Source: Paramacrobiotus metropolitanus
Lineage: Eukaryota; Tardigrada; Eutardigrada; Parachela; Macrobiotidae
Length of the DNA stretch: 64,000 bases
Reading direction: 5' to 3'
Assembly (NCBI RefSeq): GCF_019649055.1
Contig: NW_026570224.1
Coordinates: 1-64,000 of the forward strand
In this document: positions 23,583 to 35,535 of the stretch, piece after piece
Layout: each line of letters opens with the position of its first letter
Position numbering within the stretch: the stretch's first letter is position 1
Notes under the pieces: generated by a model
What the model was told of the DNA's origin: nothing
What the model saw: the letters and a program-made list of their open reading frames with translations, nothing else
Databases searched by the model: none
Made by a program: the position numbers and the translations under genes

Positions 23583-25028
23583 CATTTAACGGGTATTCGA
23601 TATTAACCAGGCTTTAGTTTTTTTTTTTATCTCGTTTACGTATTGTTCCAGCGAACTATATTTAGTTATGCGATGCAAAGAATTTTATGTGCAGTTTCTG
23701 TTAGAAAAAAATTTTTGATAGACAATCTGGAGAAACTAATAAACTGAACGGATGAAAATACTAAACACATATTCGCGTAATCGCGTTTATACAGAACGAT
23801 AGTCGGCCTCGGAAGAGTCGGAACGGGAAAAGCAATTGTCCGCACCGGGTTACCCTCGTCAAAATGTATTTTCTAAAGTACATCAAAATGATCGAACATC
23901 TCCGCAATCTATCACAAAATATATCCTCGGCATAGTTTTGGCAGCCGAGTAGAAATCAAGTTTTACATCAACATCAAAATTTGTATCTAAGTTAGCCGTC
24001 TATGTTGGCGATAGCATAAGCTAAATTTTATTTTCTTAACCAACATGAAATTATCACCGTTCGATGCAAATAACAATGTTAAGATAATGCATCTAAAGCG
24101 AAAGCTTTGTCGGTCGACCGACATTGGTCGCCTCGCCACATAACCTAAAAAGCGATTTCGATCCATGTAGCCGTTATAAAGTATCAAAGTTTTTCTGCAA
24201 ACCTTGTTACGTAATCATTTATGAAACACATAGTTTCTGTGCAAGAACAAGAAGATCCGTCGACCGACAAGAATTATTACCTCAAAAGCAAAAGTCGTAA
24301 AAACGAAAAAGCAAAAGTCTTTTGAGGCAAACTGCGCCAAATTAACTAGTTATAAGCAAGTTTTAACTAATTAATTTTTAATTTTTAACTATTAAGTAGT
24401 GTACCAGCGCTTGCAGTTATTGCTACAAAAAATGAATGAGCATGTTGGAAGCAAAGCTTTAACGACAAAGTTTAAAGAATTACGCGAACTGCACACGCGG
24501 TGATTGCAATACTTTTGCTGCAGACTACGCTAACTACAGGCCACTTTTATGCTGCTTCTGATTTGCTGTAAGGCAATTTCAATGTTCAACCCCAGTTCAC
24601 GTTCAACGCCGTTGCGCTCAAATTGATTTCGACAGCCAGTTTTAGTAACGGCGATTCTCGACTTTCTCGCAGTCTTACCACGGTGTTTCCAGACGATTTG
24701 TGATTTTGTTTTGGTCCTCGACGATTTTTTTGGTTTTATGGCTGTCGACAGCCAAATTAGATTTTAAAACGTCAATGGTCATTGCAAGCACTGCACGTAT
24801 TGCTATTTTGTGCGTGGAGCTTGTCAGGCGCGGCATGTTTTGAAAGCAGGTGCAGCACGTAGCCCAGTCTGCACTGATGTGAGGACCCACACCAATGTTG
24901 GAGAAGTCCTAAGGTAAGAGCTAAGCGAATAGCCTTTCACACCAAGCATCATAAAATAAAATGTTTCGAATTATTGTGTATTTTTTATTTGCAGATCCTT
25001 ATGAAGCACTGCGTCGCTGAACGATTGT

Positions 25029-25902
25029 GCATGACGACATGCAGTAAAGCAGCAGGTAATCGAAGGGTAGAATGAAGCGCTATTTTGGCTAGAAAATCAC
25101 ACAACGAGTTTTGATTTATGGAAATAAGTAGTTTTTTTTTGTAACCATAACTTTTGTTTTTTCTTGTGGACTGAAAACGTGAGTAGAAAATTAGGCAACG
25201 TAAGAAACCGATCAAGTTATATTTTTAATGCAAACAATTTTTCTTTAGGTTTTCTTAATGTGCAACAATGACAGATTTAACGTACTAAAATTTTGTTTTG
25301 TTAATTCTTTTATCGCCTGATTGCATGTCGACATGCAAGTGCTTTGACGATAAGTTATTGCGTAATTAGGGATGCGCTGATGATAAGCTTATTACGTTTT
25401 TGAATTTCGCTTTGCCACCTTTCGCAAGCATTTTTTCTTATTTAATTTTTTAAATGTTGTATTTAGAAAAAATAAAAGATAGTAAATCAGCGTGGTGTTT
25501 CTGCACTGTACTGATCATTGAAGTTTTACTCGTAAAAACAATTCAAAATTTTTCTTGTCGAAGTGACGATTCTCAAATTTGTTTTGGCCAAATGCTTTCG
25601 TAACAGAAACCTAATGCTTAATACAAGATATTTTTCTTAGTAACTGCATGTCAACATGCACAGCAATTTTGTGGGTGGTGTATCAAAAGTCTATGCATAT
25701 GGTAGCGAATTGTTGATAGCGTTTTGTTGATAACGAATGGTCTTACGTGAATGAAGGAAAATAATGTGCGACGAAACATATCATATGCACGCAAATAAGC
25801 CGTGCTGATTTTAAATGTTTTAGAGGGCAGATGAGTTATTGCTCTATGCAGCTCCATGGCCGGAACGCAAATTTAGCGGAAAATGCGTGGATGTCGACAT
25901 CC
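25029..25902. repeat. Series of four spaced palindromes with core GTCGAC
   Basis: Palindromic or near-palindromic 14-18-mers lie at 25029-25042 (GCATGACGACATGC), 25321-25338 (TTGCATGTCGACATGCAA, perfect), 25646-25659 (GCATGTCAACATGC) and 25889-25902 (GGATGTCGACATCC). Spacings are about 290, 325 and 243 bp, in sequence that otherwise shows only weak similarity. Confidence 0.7.
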
Positions 25903-26436
25903 ATCATTGTACTTGTTATCCTGGTTGTAATTAGCTTTTGATGCATTTAGTAGCCGCTTTTGCTGTCCATGCTGGCATTTTGGAATATTTAGCACTCTGT
26001 CAGTTCACCGTTTACGCTCCTGACGCATTATCCAATTCGATTTTTTGGTCAGATTATGTTGGTGTTTTCATGAGAAAGTATGTCTCGGATGTTCGTTTTT
26101 TTATGTAGTACCAGTTATGTGGTATATGTCGAAATAAATTCAAAATGATGTTCTATATCTATATCTAAATGTTTCATATTCGTAAGTATTATAAAACAAG
26201 GAGATCATCTGTAATATCTAAGTCTAATTCAAAAGTTACCATTAAAGTATATGGTTTTTCTGACGAGGGAATTATCAGCGGTCGGCCGAGAGTGAGATAC
26301 TCTTTCAAGGCAAGAATTTCATTCTGGTAGTTCTAAAAATTGACTGTCGAAACCGCTGATTAAAAGAACAAGCACTATACGAAGCCATAAAGGCTTGGGA
26401 AGATAACATCTTCATGTGAAGCACCAATTGCTAAAG

Positions 26437-26540
26437 TTTCTTGTGTTTCCGTACGCTTTCTTATGTTTTCCTACGTTCTCCTATGCTTTCCTGTTTTCTT
26501 ACGTTTTCTATAGCTCTTCTGTTTTTTATTTTCTTACCTT
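26437..26540. repeat. Pyrimidine-rich degenerate tandem repeat
   Basis: Successive units resemble TTTCCTACGTT/CTCCTATGCT, with TTTC-TTACG/TATG alternating on one strand. This gives a strand-asymmetric polypyrimidine tract of about 100 bp. Confidence 0.6.
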
Positions 26541-27015
26541 ATCTTTGTCACGGTAAATGAAATTATAAATTTGCAAATTTGCAATTTTTTGCAAATTTGC
26601 TTGATAGCGATGCCGAGCGCTATGTTGTTTAGTATTAAAAAACACTTGAGAAAAACGAGGTTTCATTTTGCTGTTGCTTGCGGCTACTAGCGGCATAAGC
26701 AATGTCAAGGGCAATGTGAACCATAACCACCATGTACCGTAAACAGAATCGCACCACTAACTCATATGCTCTCTTTAAGTGAACAGCATCGTTCTCGGCA
26801 TTGTTATGGTTATAATAAACATGTTTTCACTACCCAATATGGGCTAAATAGTAAACACCATAAAAGTGTTGAAGCCACGCAATTCTAATAAACCGCATCG
26901 TCATCGTTTTTTGTACACTATACATCCGGAATCCGTTGAGTGCATAAAAATAAAAATCCAAAATCACAGTCCAACAATCACTGCTTTCAAACTATAACGC
27001 TGTTCCTGGGGACAT

Positions 27016-28624
27016 TTAGGGAAGGTAGGGAGGTGGATATTTCTCCGGGTGATTCAGACTATTCGAGTAGACAAACTGCACCCCGGGGTGGGCGATCTGC
27101 GTGACCACCACCGTCGGTTGGTTGAGCTGCGACACGCCCCTTCCGGCCACCACCATCATGACACTGCTAACGATGATCATCAGCCAGAGGAAGGCCAGGA
27201 GCGGGCCGGCGATGTTGGCGGTGTAGGTGGCGATATAGACGGCCAATACACGCAGCGTTCCCGTTAGATCCGCCGGGTTGAAGGTGGTGAGGAAGACGAA
27301 GAGCCAGATGACCAGGGCTATGGCTGATAGAAAGGACACGATGCTCAGCGCCAGCGAGGTCACCAGGGCGCAGCGGCTGGGTTGGGCGGTGGGGCGGAGA
27401 CTGGAGGCGGCCGCCATGCCGAAGACGCCGGTGATGATGTACAGGATGCCCAGAGGAAGGGCTGAGAAGCGGGTCAAAGTGAAGCCGAAGAAGGATAACG
27501 CTGAAAAAGATTCATCGGCTCATTAGTCTTCGAAGCGTTTATCAGAGGAAACCCAGTTTCTTCTGTTTGCCGCATATCGGCGCGCCGTTTATTATTAGTG
27601 TTTTGACGTTTTTCGCAATTCGGACAAGCTCACAATAAGGATCCGCGTACGGAATACCCGCGACACGACATTCTCTGCGCTGTTTCAAAATATAGAAAAC
27701 TTGATATTTTTTTATTAATCCCGTGTATAGATATTAAGCGCGATATTTTTCACGGACTCGTAATGAATTAATTTTGAAAAGATATGGCCATGTGGGACAA
27801 TGTTGAGAATACCGTATTTCTGGTGTCCGGTACGCGGATCCATAATATTGTAAAAATGCACGGAATACGGGAAACTCTGACGTATGAAACGGTATGACGT
27901 ATGTACTGAGAATTAGCTATACTTTTACTGTAGTATACTTCGAATACTGCCTTATATGGGCTCCCCTTATATTACACTCCCTTATCTGGGCTCCCGGCTA
28001 GTTAGCAATACCCGTCAAATTATATTCATCGGATTTATAGCAGAACCCTTTTCGTAACATATTCTTTTCGTAACATGTTCTCTCAACCGGATTTACCAGT
28101 GAGCACACCAAAGAATTCCGAAGTTTCACATCCGAATTATATTTATATAAGTATGTTATTTACATATAATTTTCATTAATTTCAACCGGATTTGCCAACG
28201 AATAAACTGAAAAATGCCAAAATTTTATATCAAATTATTTTTTTAATTATCAATTAAGTATTTTAAATACGTAAATCAAAATTTTCAATGAGTCACAATT
28301 TTCAGTCACTGATAACAGCTGCGAAGTGTGAGTAATAACGTAACCGCCCATGGAGAGGGTTGCTCATATTGCTAGGGAGCCCAGATAAGGGAGAGTAATA
28401 TAAGGGGAGCCCATATAAGGCAGCAATCGAAGTATCTCTGATAGCAATGTTTCCTTCAACGAGTTTAAAACAATTTATTATGAGAAAATATTGTCAAAAA
28501 ATCCAGAAATAAATTATTTGTCCAAACGAGACTTACAGACGATTTCCGTTACAAGAACGGCTATTCCGCAGCAAAGCTGCACGGCGCCCAGAAAATTCAA
28601 CGGTCCCGGTTTTAGAAACGACAT
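27016..28624 (-). CDS. MS4A/CD20-like four-TM protein, copy D
   Basis: Exons 28624-28537 and 27500-27016 give 190 aa. The intron is 1036 nt, phase 1, with a consensus donor (GTAAGT). Exon 1 gives the clearest MS4A-like TM1 of the cluster (NFLGAVQLCCGIAVLVTEIV). TM2 is SALPLGILYIITGVFGMAA, TM3 SLALSIVSFLSAIALVIWLF, and TM4 LLAFLWLMIIVSSVMMVVA. The tail has a VVTQIAHPGVQFVY element that matches the VTHV..QPG..Y tail of copies E and F, and ends in a Pro/Tyr-rich PEKYPPPYLP. This PPPY could bind WW-domain proteins; that is inference. The intron contains two different MITE-like elements. Confidence 0.75.
27603..27882. mobile_element. MITE-like element, family with GGATCCGCGTAC termini, copy 1
   Basis: The terminal inverted repeats share ACAATA..GGATCCGCGTAC on the left and GTACGCGGATCC..AATATTGT on the right. 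The element is about 280 bp and has no ORF. Related termini occur at 60262-60540 and, in part, at 40225-40345. Confidence 0.7.
27935..28435. mobile_element. MITE-like element of about 500 bp with 60-bp terminal inverted repeats
   Basis: The left terminus contains CCTTATATGGGCTCCCCTTA then CCTTATCTGGGCTCCC. The right terminus is the near-perfect complement, ending GCCCATATAAGGCAGCAAT and CGAAGTAT. The AT-rich interior has a diverged internal duplication around CAACCGGATTTRCCA. No ORF is present. Confidence 0.85.
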
Positions 28625-31112
28625 TTTCCCTTTGCCGGCGTTCAGGTCATCAAACACAGACGAATGGCGCATATAATTTTATCCAAATGTAATCACAAAA
28701 GGCAACCGAAGAACATGTGATTTTTAAAGTAACCAATGTTTGCTTAATTTCGGATATTATATAAGTTCATTATATCTCTACTTGGCGGAAACGACTGTTA
28801 GGAAGAAAATAAACAGCCTCGACGTTTAAATATCCCGAACGGTGAATTAGCTCAGATCGTTGAGTTGAGTTACAGTAGTGCTGAATACCTACGGCGTATT
28901 AAATAAAACATTTAGCGGAACTGACGTGCAATACAACAACACTAGGAAGTGTTATGAATGGTGCGCATGATGAGTCAAAAAACGTGCGGTGAAGTGTTGT
29001 TGGAAAAAACCTGCTGGTAGACGGTAAAAGAAAACCAGCGATTCTCAGTACGCCAGTAACCGCTAACCGGCATCTGTGTGCGGTGTAACAGAATTAAACT
29101 ACCTTGTACTCGGTAATGTCGCTGCCATTAATAAACCCGTATGGGCATTGTCAGACAACAGCCGGCATTTTGTCAGTACGCTTCCGCAACAATGCGATAC
29201 AGACACCGCTTACTCGATTACAACAATTTGGCGCAAAGCTGCTGTTTGTCAGAAATCTAACCAGGAGCGCGATCCGCAAATTCGTGGGTACTTTGCTGCA
29301 GTAATAAGACCGATGCCTCTCCGTTACGGTATGTTGTTTGAGAGAGGCTTTATCATTATTAAGAAAGTCATTTGATAGCGAACCATTCGCCAGGTTCCAA
29401 AATTGTCATCGGGAGAAGTTTGTCTTTTATATGTGAATAAGATCGAACGCACGGCAGGTGTACGTTAAAGTATCACACCCTATTGATACGCGTGTTTAAA
29501 AGAATGGCCCTTTCGGGTTTGGATGGCCGTGCCAGGCCCGGAATGCCAGGTATAAACGAATTCATTCATATAATACATGTATGTTCACTGATAATTATAC
29601 CTGTTATACATGTTCTTCTCAACGGTGTTCATAGTATCCCACCGTTTTCTGATGTTTTTCTATCTTTACTGTCGCTTTCAAACCGTAGTATTCATTTTAA
29701 TACGCTACCGACTATAGCATTGTGCGAAACTCAGATCGTTGTCGGTTAACCAATTATCACAGGACACAGGTGTAGCAGCATCGCGTCCAATACAATAACT
29801 TTATTAATAAACGACCAAGACGTACAAATCAGTAAACATGCATATAATATTATCATGATATATGTGTTAATAACACGGTTAAAACTTTTAACGTCGCAGC
29901 AGAAAGAGCTCATTAAACTTCTCTACTCCTTCCATTGTACCAATGACTGAAGCCGCGTTATTATTGCGTTATCGCGTCCAATCCGCTTAGTAGATTGACA
30001 GATGCCTGTCGATGATCACCCTGGCGAATGATCTTTCACGAACCAGCAGCACACCGCTTTCTTGCAGCAGCGGCATACTCACGTTGGCTTTGGCTCATCG
30101 AGTAAACCATTCTTAACCACATCCTAGTGCAGCACTTAATGCGCGGCAGTTCCGTTAATTATTGACGTTTTTTATCCACTAAGTGACGTTAGACGGTTCC
30201 GGTAAAAAATGAGCAATGTCTGTCAAATACCAGAGGTGCCGGCGCACGTGTGTCTGGTGACACACGACACTTCGCAATCGCACCACGTCCTTGCTCAAAC
30301 GAGACGAACAAGGCGTGCCTCAAAGAATAGCGGCGTCATCTTCATTCGGAGAAAAACAAAAAGGAGCAGAGGTTTTTGACAGGGGCGGCATGCATATATC
30401 TGTACAGCAGTCAGATGTGTTTTTCATCTGTTATGTTCTTTTACAGCATTGACCCTTTTTTTAGTTTTTACTTCAGAAAATATTATTGTGTTAGCTGACC
30501 TGAACGCACACAGGCAGGCAGTTTGAGTGAGTCTGCACTTTCTGATTGGCTGCAGAACGGAAATATTATATTTTCATTATTATTGAATGAGCAGACAACC
30601 CGTTTATACAAGAAGCAACTACGGTACCTGTGTAGCTAACCTGGAGGTTCTGATTGTTTGCAAACGAAGTGTTGCAACGCCGTCCTTATCTGTTTGTTTT
30701 ACAAGCGATTGTTTGATTTGCGCAATTTGATTAGTGCGATAACGGTATAGTCACGCTTTCGATAAGCCGCTGTTGTGCCAACCTCCTTATCACAGGTTGC
30801 ACAAGAAGTGTAGTAAGCTAAACCTTCTCGGTCTCATGACTGCGAATGCCGCGCGCCGGAACCGTAACAACGGTTTTATGCTGCGCTTGTTTAAACTGCA
30901 ACTTGCTCATTATAATAATGGCACAGCAAACGTATTTTATCAAATATACGCACTCTGATTAACAAGCATCTAGCTACAAACAATTATGCTATAGAAATAT
31001 TTCTCTAGAAACACTGCAAAACAAGACCATCGAAATTGTATGACCACTATAGGTATTCACCGTAAAGAACAGCGATCCCAGGCAAAGAATATTATATTAT
31101 CGCCGAACTGTC
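28625..31112. other. Intergenic, no confident gene
   Basis: Short ORFs at 29076-29375 and 29483-29749 (plus) lack recognisable domains and flanking splice evidence. I see nothing else supportable. Confidence 0.45.
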
Positions 31113-32500
31113 TTAGACTTTGGGTGGGTAGGGGGCCGGTTGTCCAGCCGGGTAGGGCTGCGCCCCGGGATAGGGCTGCTGTCCCGGGTAGGCCGGCTGT
31201 CCGGGATACTGCTGCTGCACACCGTATACCATGCCCGGCTGCTGCACGACATGTGTCACATGCGTGACAGTGGTGGTGGTGGGGCTGGACGACATGACGC
31301 GGGTGGCCATGACGCAGTTGACAATGCTGACGATGAAGGTGATGAGGAAGAAGACCAGCGCGGCGGCCGTAAATCCCAGCGGGCCCGAATCAAAGTAGTA
31401 ATAGCCCCCGCTATAGTTGTTGATTACCGAATACCCGGCCACCAGGATGCCGGTGTAGATGATCAGGGCGAAGGAGTTGAGGATGGACAGGATGCTCATC
31501 ACCAGTGAGGTGATGGCCAGGCAGCGGGCCGAGCCCTGCGACCGGTTGGCGGCATTGCCGGCCGTCACGCCGAAGGAGCCGGTGATAACGTAGAAGATCC
31601 CGAAGATGAGGGGCATCCACGTATTCCATGAGATGCCGTAGTACATTCCCATATCTACCGATAGTATGCAGGTGGTTAACAACGTTATCGCATCGTACTG
31701 GCTTAGGATACCTATTACCTAGAATTATAATGGTGAGTTTATGGTCTTCGCGCGACGATAAACTTTCCATATTCATAATGAACCAGTACAGCGAATTGAG
31801 CGAATCAGTTTTTATTGACATAATTATATATGTATGTTTAATAGTAGGTAAATTTATAAATACATGAATAGTAGGTAAATAACCGTAAATTTATGGGATA
31901 AAGCCCGTTTCCTAATTGTTGACTCAGAGGGGAAGAAAGAGGTATGGCTCATACACAGCCTTACAGAGTGTGAGAATGCTTCGGCTGTGCGCATTCACAT
32001 GGACCCATTCAGATAAGGAATAAAATCAGTGTGCAGCAGTAACACAGCAGGTGCTAGTACAGTGCGCAAATAACCACACTCTCTGCAGTAAGTCTGAACC
32101 AAAAATTAGGAAATGGACTGTAAATCCTTAAATCCTGTATATCCTGTCTATCCTGTACTATTTGAAATTATTTTTTATTATTTTTCTCGTATATTTAGAT
32201 CAATTTTTTATTTGTAGGTGATAAGAGGCGTTTGCTATACGTTACCGGCCAAACTGACACACCGCTGCATGCAGCCAAAACCAGGCAAGAAGAGTTACAT
32301 ACTGTGCGTCAATAATATTATCAAGCTCTCGGTCTCGTCTATGGATCAGTATTATGTTGACTGCATTCACCGGTCACCCTATGCCGGTGGAATACACACA
32401 CGACCGTACGGAACTTACTTATGATATCAATAAGAATCAGGACGAGTCCACAGAAGAGCTGGGTGCCGCCTGTGGCGCCAATGCCTGAACCGTTTCCCAT
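31113..32500 (-). CDS. MS4A/CD20-like four-TM protein, copy E
   Basis: Exons 32500-32419 and 31654-31113 give 207 aa, with a phase-1 intron and donor GTAAGT. TM1 is GGTQLFCGLVLILIDII. TM2 contains PLIFGIFYVITGSFGV and TM3 ITSLVMSILSILNSFALIIY. A short Gly/Tyr-rich loop (SGGYYYFDSG) precedes TM4 (ALVFFLITFIVSIVNCVMAT). The tail carries TTVTHVTHVVQQPGMVYG and a series of YPGQP/PYPGAQ repeats rich in Pro, Gln and Tyr. Such low-complexity tails may recruit WW/SH3 proteins or phase-separate, but no direct evidence is seen. It is the closest paralog of copy F, with which it also shares upstream DNA. Confidence 0.75.
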
Positions 32501-32704
32501 TCTGATCAGAGGAGGAACACAATCACAAAAAAATTATATATTATGAAACCACCCGCGTATAGCCGCGAACCAAAGGTGCTAGAGCGTTAAGTGGAAGTTA
32601 ATGAAAAAGTGATAGTTGCTGTTAGGAGATTAAATGGCTCGTTTGAACAATATGTTGAAGTAGCGATAAGGCTGAATAACTCATGGAACATAACTGAATC
32701 AACA

Positions 32705-33085
32705 AAAGCAGACAAAACACGGGCATTGTTTGAGTACTGTTTATCAGGTGGACATTGGCGTCAAGGTTGCCAGCATCGCTGCAGTCTGTATGAAGACCTA
32801 CGTTAAAGCTATCAGTGCATTTTGTTTACATAAGCGAATTAATCGGCTTTCTTGTCAGGAAATTGTTCTGGCTATCGGCGACATTGAACAATGCCTGTTG
32901 CAGCATGAGTGTACATGAACAGCGTTGTTTTACGCACGGAGATAGCCGAGCGACGCGGCTGCCGGTACGAACTGCAAAATCCCGGTATTATTGGGGATGC
33001 AGTTGCGTTGGTGTGTAGATTGTCTGACAGTGCATGAGCGTACATGCTAATCTTCGGCTGGACTGGTCCAGGAATAGCTCAATGT
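32705..33085 (-). promoter_or_regulatory. Conserved upstream block of copy E, duplicated at copy F
   Basis: It begins about 205 bp upstream of the copy E ATG. Shared runs with 35165-35535 include CGGGCATTGTT, AAAGGTTGCCAG/CAAGGTTGCCAG, TACCGGTACGAA-like strings and CATGYTARTCTTC. Identity is patchy, with order and spacing kept. This suggests a duplicated promoter or enhancer retained under constraint, or simply a recent duplication. Confidence 0.6.
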
Positions 33086-33650
33086 GGCTGAGATTCATTT
33101 ACAAGTACTTCATGGCGCCCACGAAATCGGCTTAATATAATTCTGATGCCATGTAACGCAGCGCTAACCTAATGCCGAACGAGGCTTTGCTTCAATATGT
33201 ATTTTTCAATAATACCATATATACTGACTACTGAGTGTTTTCCATAATTCAAGCATTCCAGCGGCTGTTTTGTTTTTGAAAATTAAATTTCAGCTGTGCG
33301 TATAGTAATCTCGGTTCCCAGCAAAAGTTTGCGTTCCATTCTATAATTTAGAGATCTTATTTCCAAGAACTAGCCAGTAAAATGGACAGAAATCCATACC
33401 GCGATGGAACGATGAATCATAATTGGGTGGTTTTATCGGTCGTACAAATACTAACGCTAGAATAATTATATAATATCACAATGTCGCTTATCAAACAAAA
33501 CAACGAATTCCCAACATTTTCTATCGAAGCACTTTTATGCAGAACGATAAAATTGCCGCCAAAAAATAAAATCTATTTGAGGTTCCCGCCACCACTACCT
33601 TGGCTGCAGTCGTACACCTTAAGGAGACACAGCAGAACCCGGTGCAAGCG

Positions 33651-34956
33651 CTAAACCTTGGGCACCGGTTGTCCGGCGGGGTAGGCATAGGTCTGCGTCT
33701 GCTGTTGCGCGTTGTACACCACCCCCGGTTGCTGGACGACATGCGTGACGTGCGTGACCGTGGAGCGGCTGGAGGACATGGCCCGGCTGGCCATGACGCA
33801 GACGACGATGCTCATGAGGAACATGATGATGTACATGGCCAGGGCCACGCCGCACAGAGCGGCCGCCGCTGCCGCCCCGTAGCGGACACCGAAGACCGAG
33901 AAGCGGTCCAGGACGGCGTAGAAGGCCACCCACGTGCCCACATAGATCGCCAGGCCGAAGGAGTTGAGGATGGACAGGACGCTCATCACCATGGAGGTGA
34001 TGGTCAGGCAGCGGGTGGAGCTCTTGGCGCGGCTGACGGCGCTGCCGGCCGCCACGCCCAGCGACCCGGTAACGATGTAGAAGATCCCGAAGACGAAGCC
34101 CGTGTAGGTGGTCACGGAGAAGCCCTTGTACATTCCCATACCTGCACAAGCGAACCGGGAAGCATTAACAACTTAAACCGAATTTTAGTGCACGTTCTCT
34201 TATCACTACGTCGATTTTTCTCCACAGTTGATCGCTTTCGCTACAAGCCCATCTCACAACAGAGTCACGACTGTAAGTGGGAGAAAATGAAAACATTGGC
34301 TTGAGCCAATCGGAAGGCTTAGGCACGATGCGCCATTGTAATCTGATCATTCTCTAGACGAATTGCGGCGTGCTGTTGCTGGATGCCGAGAAAATATCGT
34401 AGTACAGTGGCTCCAATTCCGCGATACAGTGATATGTAAATGCGGGCTTGTGGCTTCCTTCAGTTTTGGTATGACCGTGACTTCGTTGTGAGATTGATGG
34501 GCTTGCCAGTAATTGCTCACTCTCGTACTGAGCAGTTTTTTTGAAGGTATAAAATTTTCAAAAATAATTTTTCTGACAGTGTTTTCTTTGCATTAAACGT
34601 TCACGCATAAATCTATCAATCACAATTACCAATCTCACACCAAAGTACGTTCAGAACGGTTTAATTCTACTGCTGGTTTCTACGTTTTTTTTTTGCTGAA
34701 TTTTGGACAGTTGCCTCAAGGGGACAATTTTTCGCCTCGTTTCGCAAATTATTAATAATAATAATATCATGACAACGTCGACGACATTGTCAAACGCAAA
34801 CGAAAATATCACTATCATGATTAGGAAGTTATTTCGATCTTTCTCTGAGGTTTAAGTATGTAGAATCGACTTACTGCTAATATCAATGACAATCAGAATG
34901 AATCCCAAAAAGATCTGTGCGCCGGCCGTGCCGGATAAGGCTCCACCATTGGTCAT
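33651..34956 (-). CDS. MS4A/CD20-like four-TM protein, copy F
   Basis: Exons 34956-34875 and 34141-33651 give 190 aa, with a phase-1 intron and donor GTAAGT. TM1 is AGAQIFLGFILIVIDI. TM2 contains FVFGIFYIVTGSLGVAAG, TM3 ITSMVMSVLSILNSFGLAIY, and TM4 MYIIMFLMSIVVCVMASRAM. The tail has RSTVTHVTHVVQQPGVVYN as in copy E, but the YPGQP repeats are reduced to AYPAGQPVPKV. An in-frame ORF extends upstream of the chosen ATG to 35139 and adds two hydrophobic segments. I chose the ATG at 34956 because it gives an N-terminus like copy E. Confidence 0.75.
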
Positions 34957-35139
34957 TCTGGACAGCGACAGTGCAGATACTAAGCACACACAAGAAAATC
35001 CGGACGCAAATATACAAGCAGCAAAAAAGCATACAATGATAAGGCAAAATCGCGGTGTCGGTGTCAGTGCTAAGGCGACAGCTGCTATGTTGCTGATTAA
35101 ATGGGTTCCTAAACAATGTCCTGCCATAACGATAACCAC
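34957..35139 (-). other. In-frame hydrophobic extension upstream of copy F exon 1
   Basis: An ATG-initiated frame runs from 35139 straight into copy F exon 1. It encodes AGHCLGTHLISNIAAVALAL, then RFCLIIVCFFAACIFASGF and a third hydrophobic run. The layout (G-x-x-LGxxxIxxxxAV, then CLxIxxxxxxxxxF) mimics the TM2-TM3 region of the same family. It may be coding, a uORF-like leader, or a fused remnant of another paralog. Confidence 0.4.
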
Positions 35140-35164
35140 ATAGTCAGGCAGTACAATGCCTCAA

Positions 35165-35535
35165 CAACAGCAGACAAACCCGGGCATTGTTCGTGTAGCG
35201 CTTATCGGTGGATGATTATCGTCAGCCGTCAAAGGTTGCCAGTCTCCTTACGTCCACGTTATCGGAGCATAAATGTATAGTTTCTTTGAGTGATTGATAT
35301 TTTTGTGTAAAGAAATTGCTCTACTTATGAGAAAGACAGAATAAACAATTCCACTTGAGATATGGATGTGCATGGACGCGGTTGCTTACGCATGCAGATA
35401 GCAAAAGAACACGCTTACCGGTACGAATTCCATATTGCCGCGTATTTTTTATAATGATAATTTGCGTTAGTGCATTAACTGTCTGGAATTTCGGTGACGC
35501 ATGTTAGTCTTCACCTGCGCTGGTTGACAAGCAGC
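35165..35535 (-). promoter_or_regulatory. Conserved upstream block of copy F, duplicated at copy E
   Basis: The counterpart of 32705-33085, starting about 209 bp upstream of the copy F ATG. It shares CGGGCATTGTT, AAGGTTGCCAG, GGTACGAA and CATGTTAGTCTTC in the same order. Confidence 0.6.

Larger units (their letters stand above)
23583..27015. other. AT-rich gene-poor block with spaced palindromes
   Basis: No supported gene. It contains four diverged palindromes at 25029-25902 and a pyrimidine-rich tandem tract at 26437-26540. The string GTCGACCGAC occurs at 24113 and again near 24259. Confidence 0.6.

Noticed and set aside
24100-24270. GTCGACCGAC repeats considered as part of a CRISPR-like or satellite array
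   Set aside because: Only two copies without regular spacers, in a eukaryotic AT-rich context.
33600-34304. 234-codon plus-strand ORF over MS4A-like copy F, rich in His, Asp and Gly
   Set aside because: Composition is typical of an antisense shadow. The minus strand gives a clean four-TM protein with correct introns.
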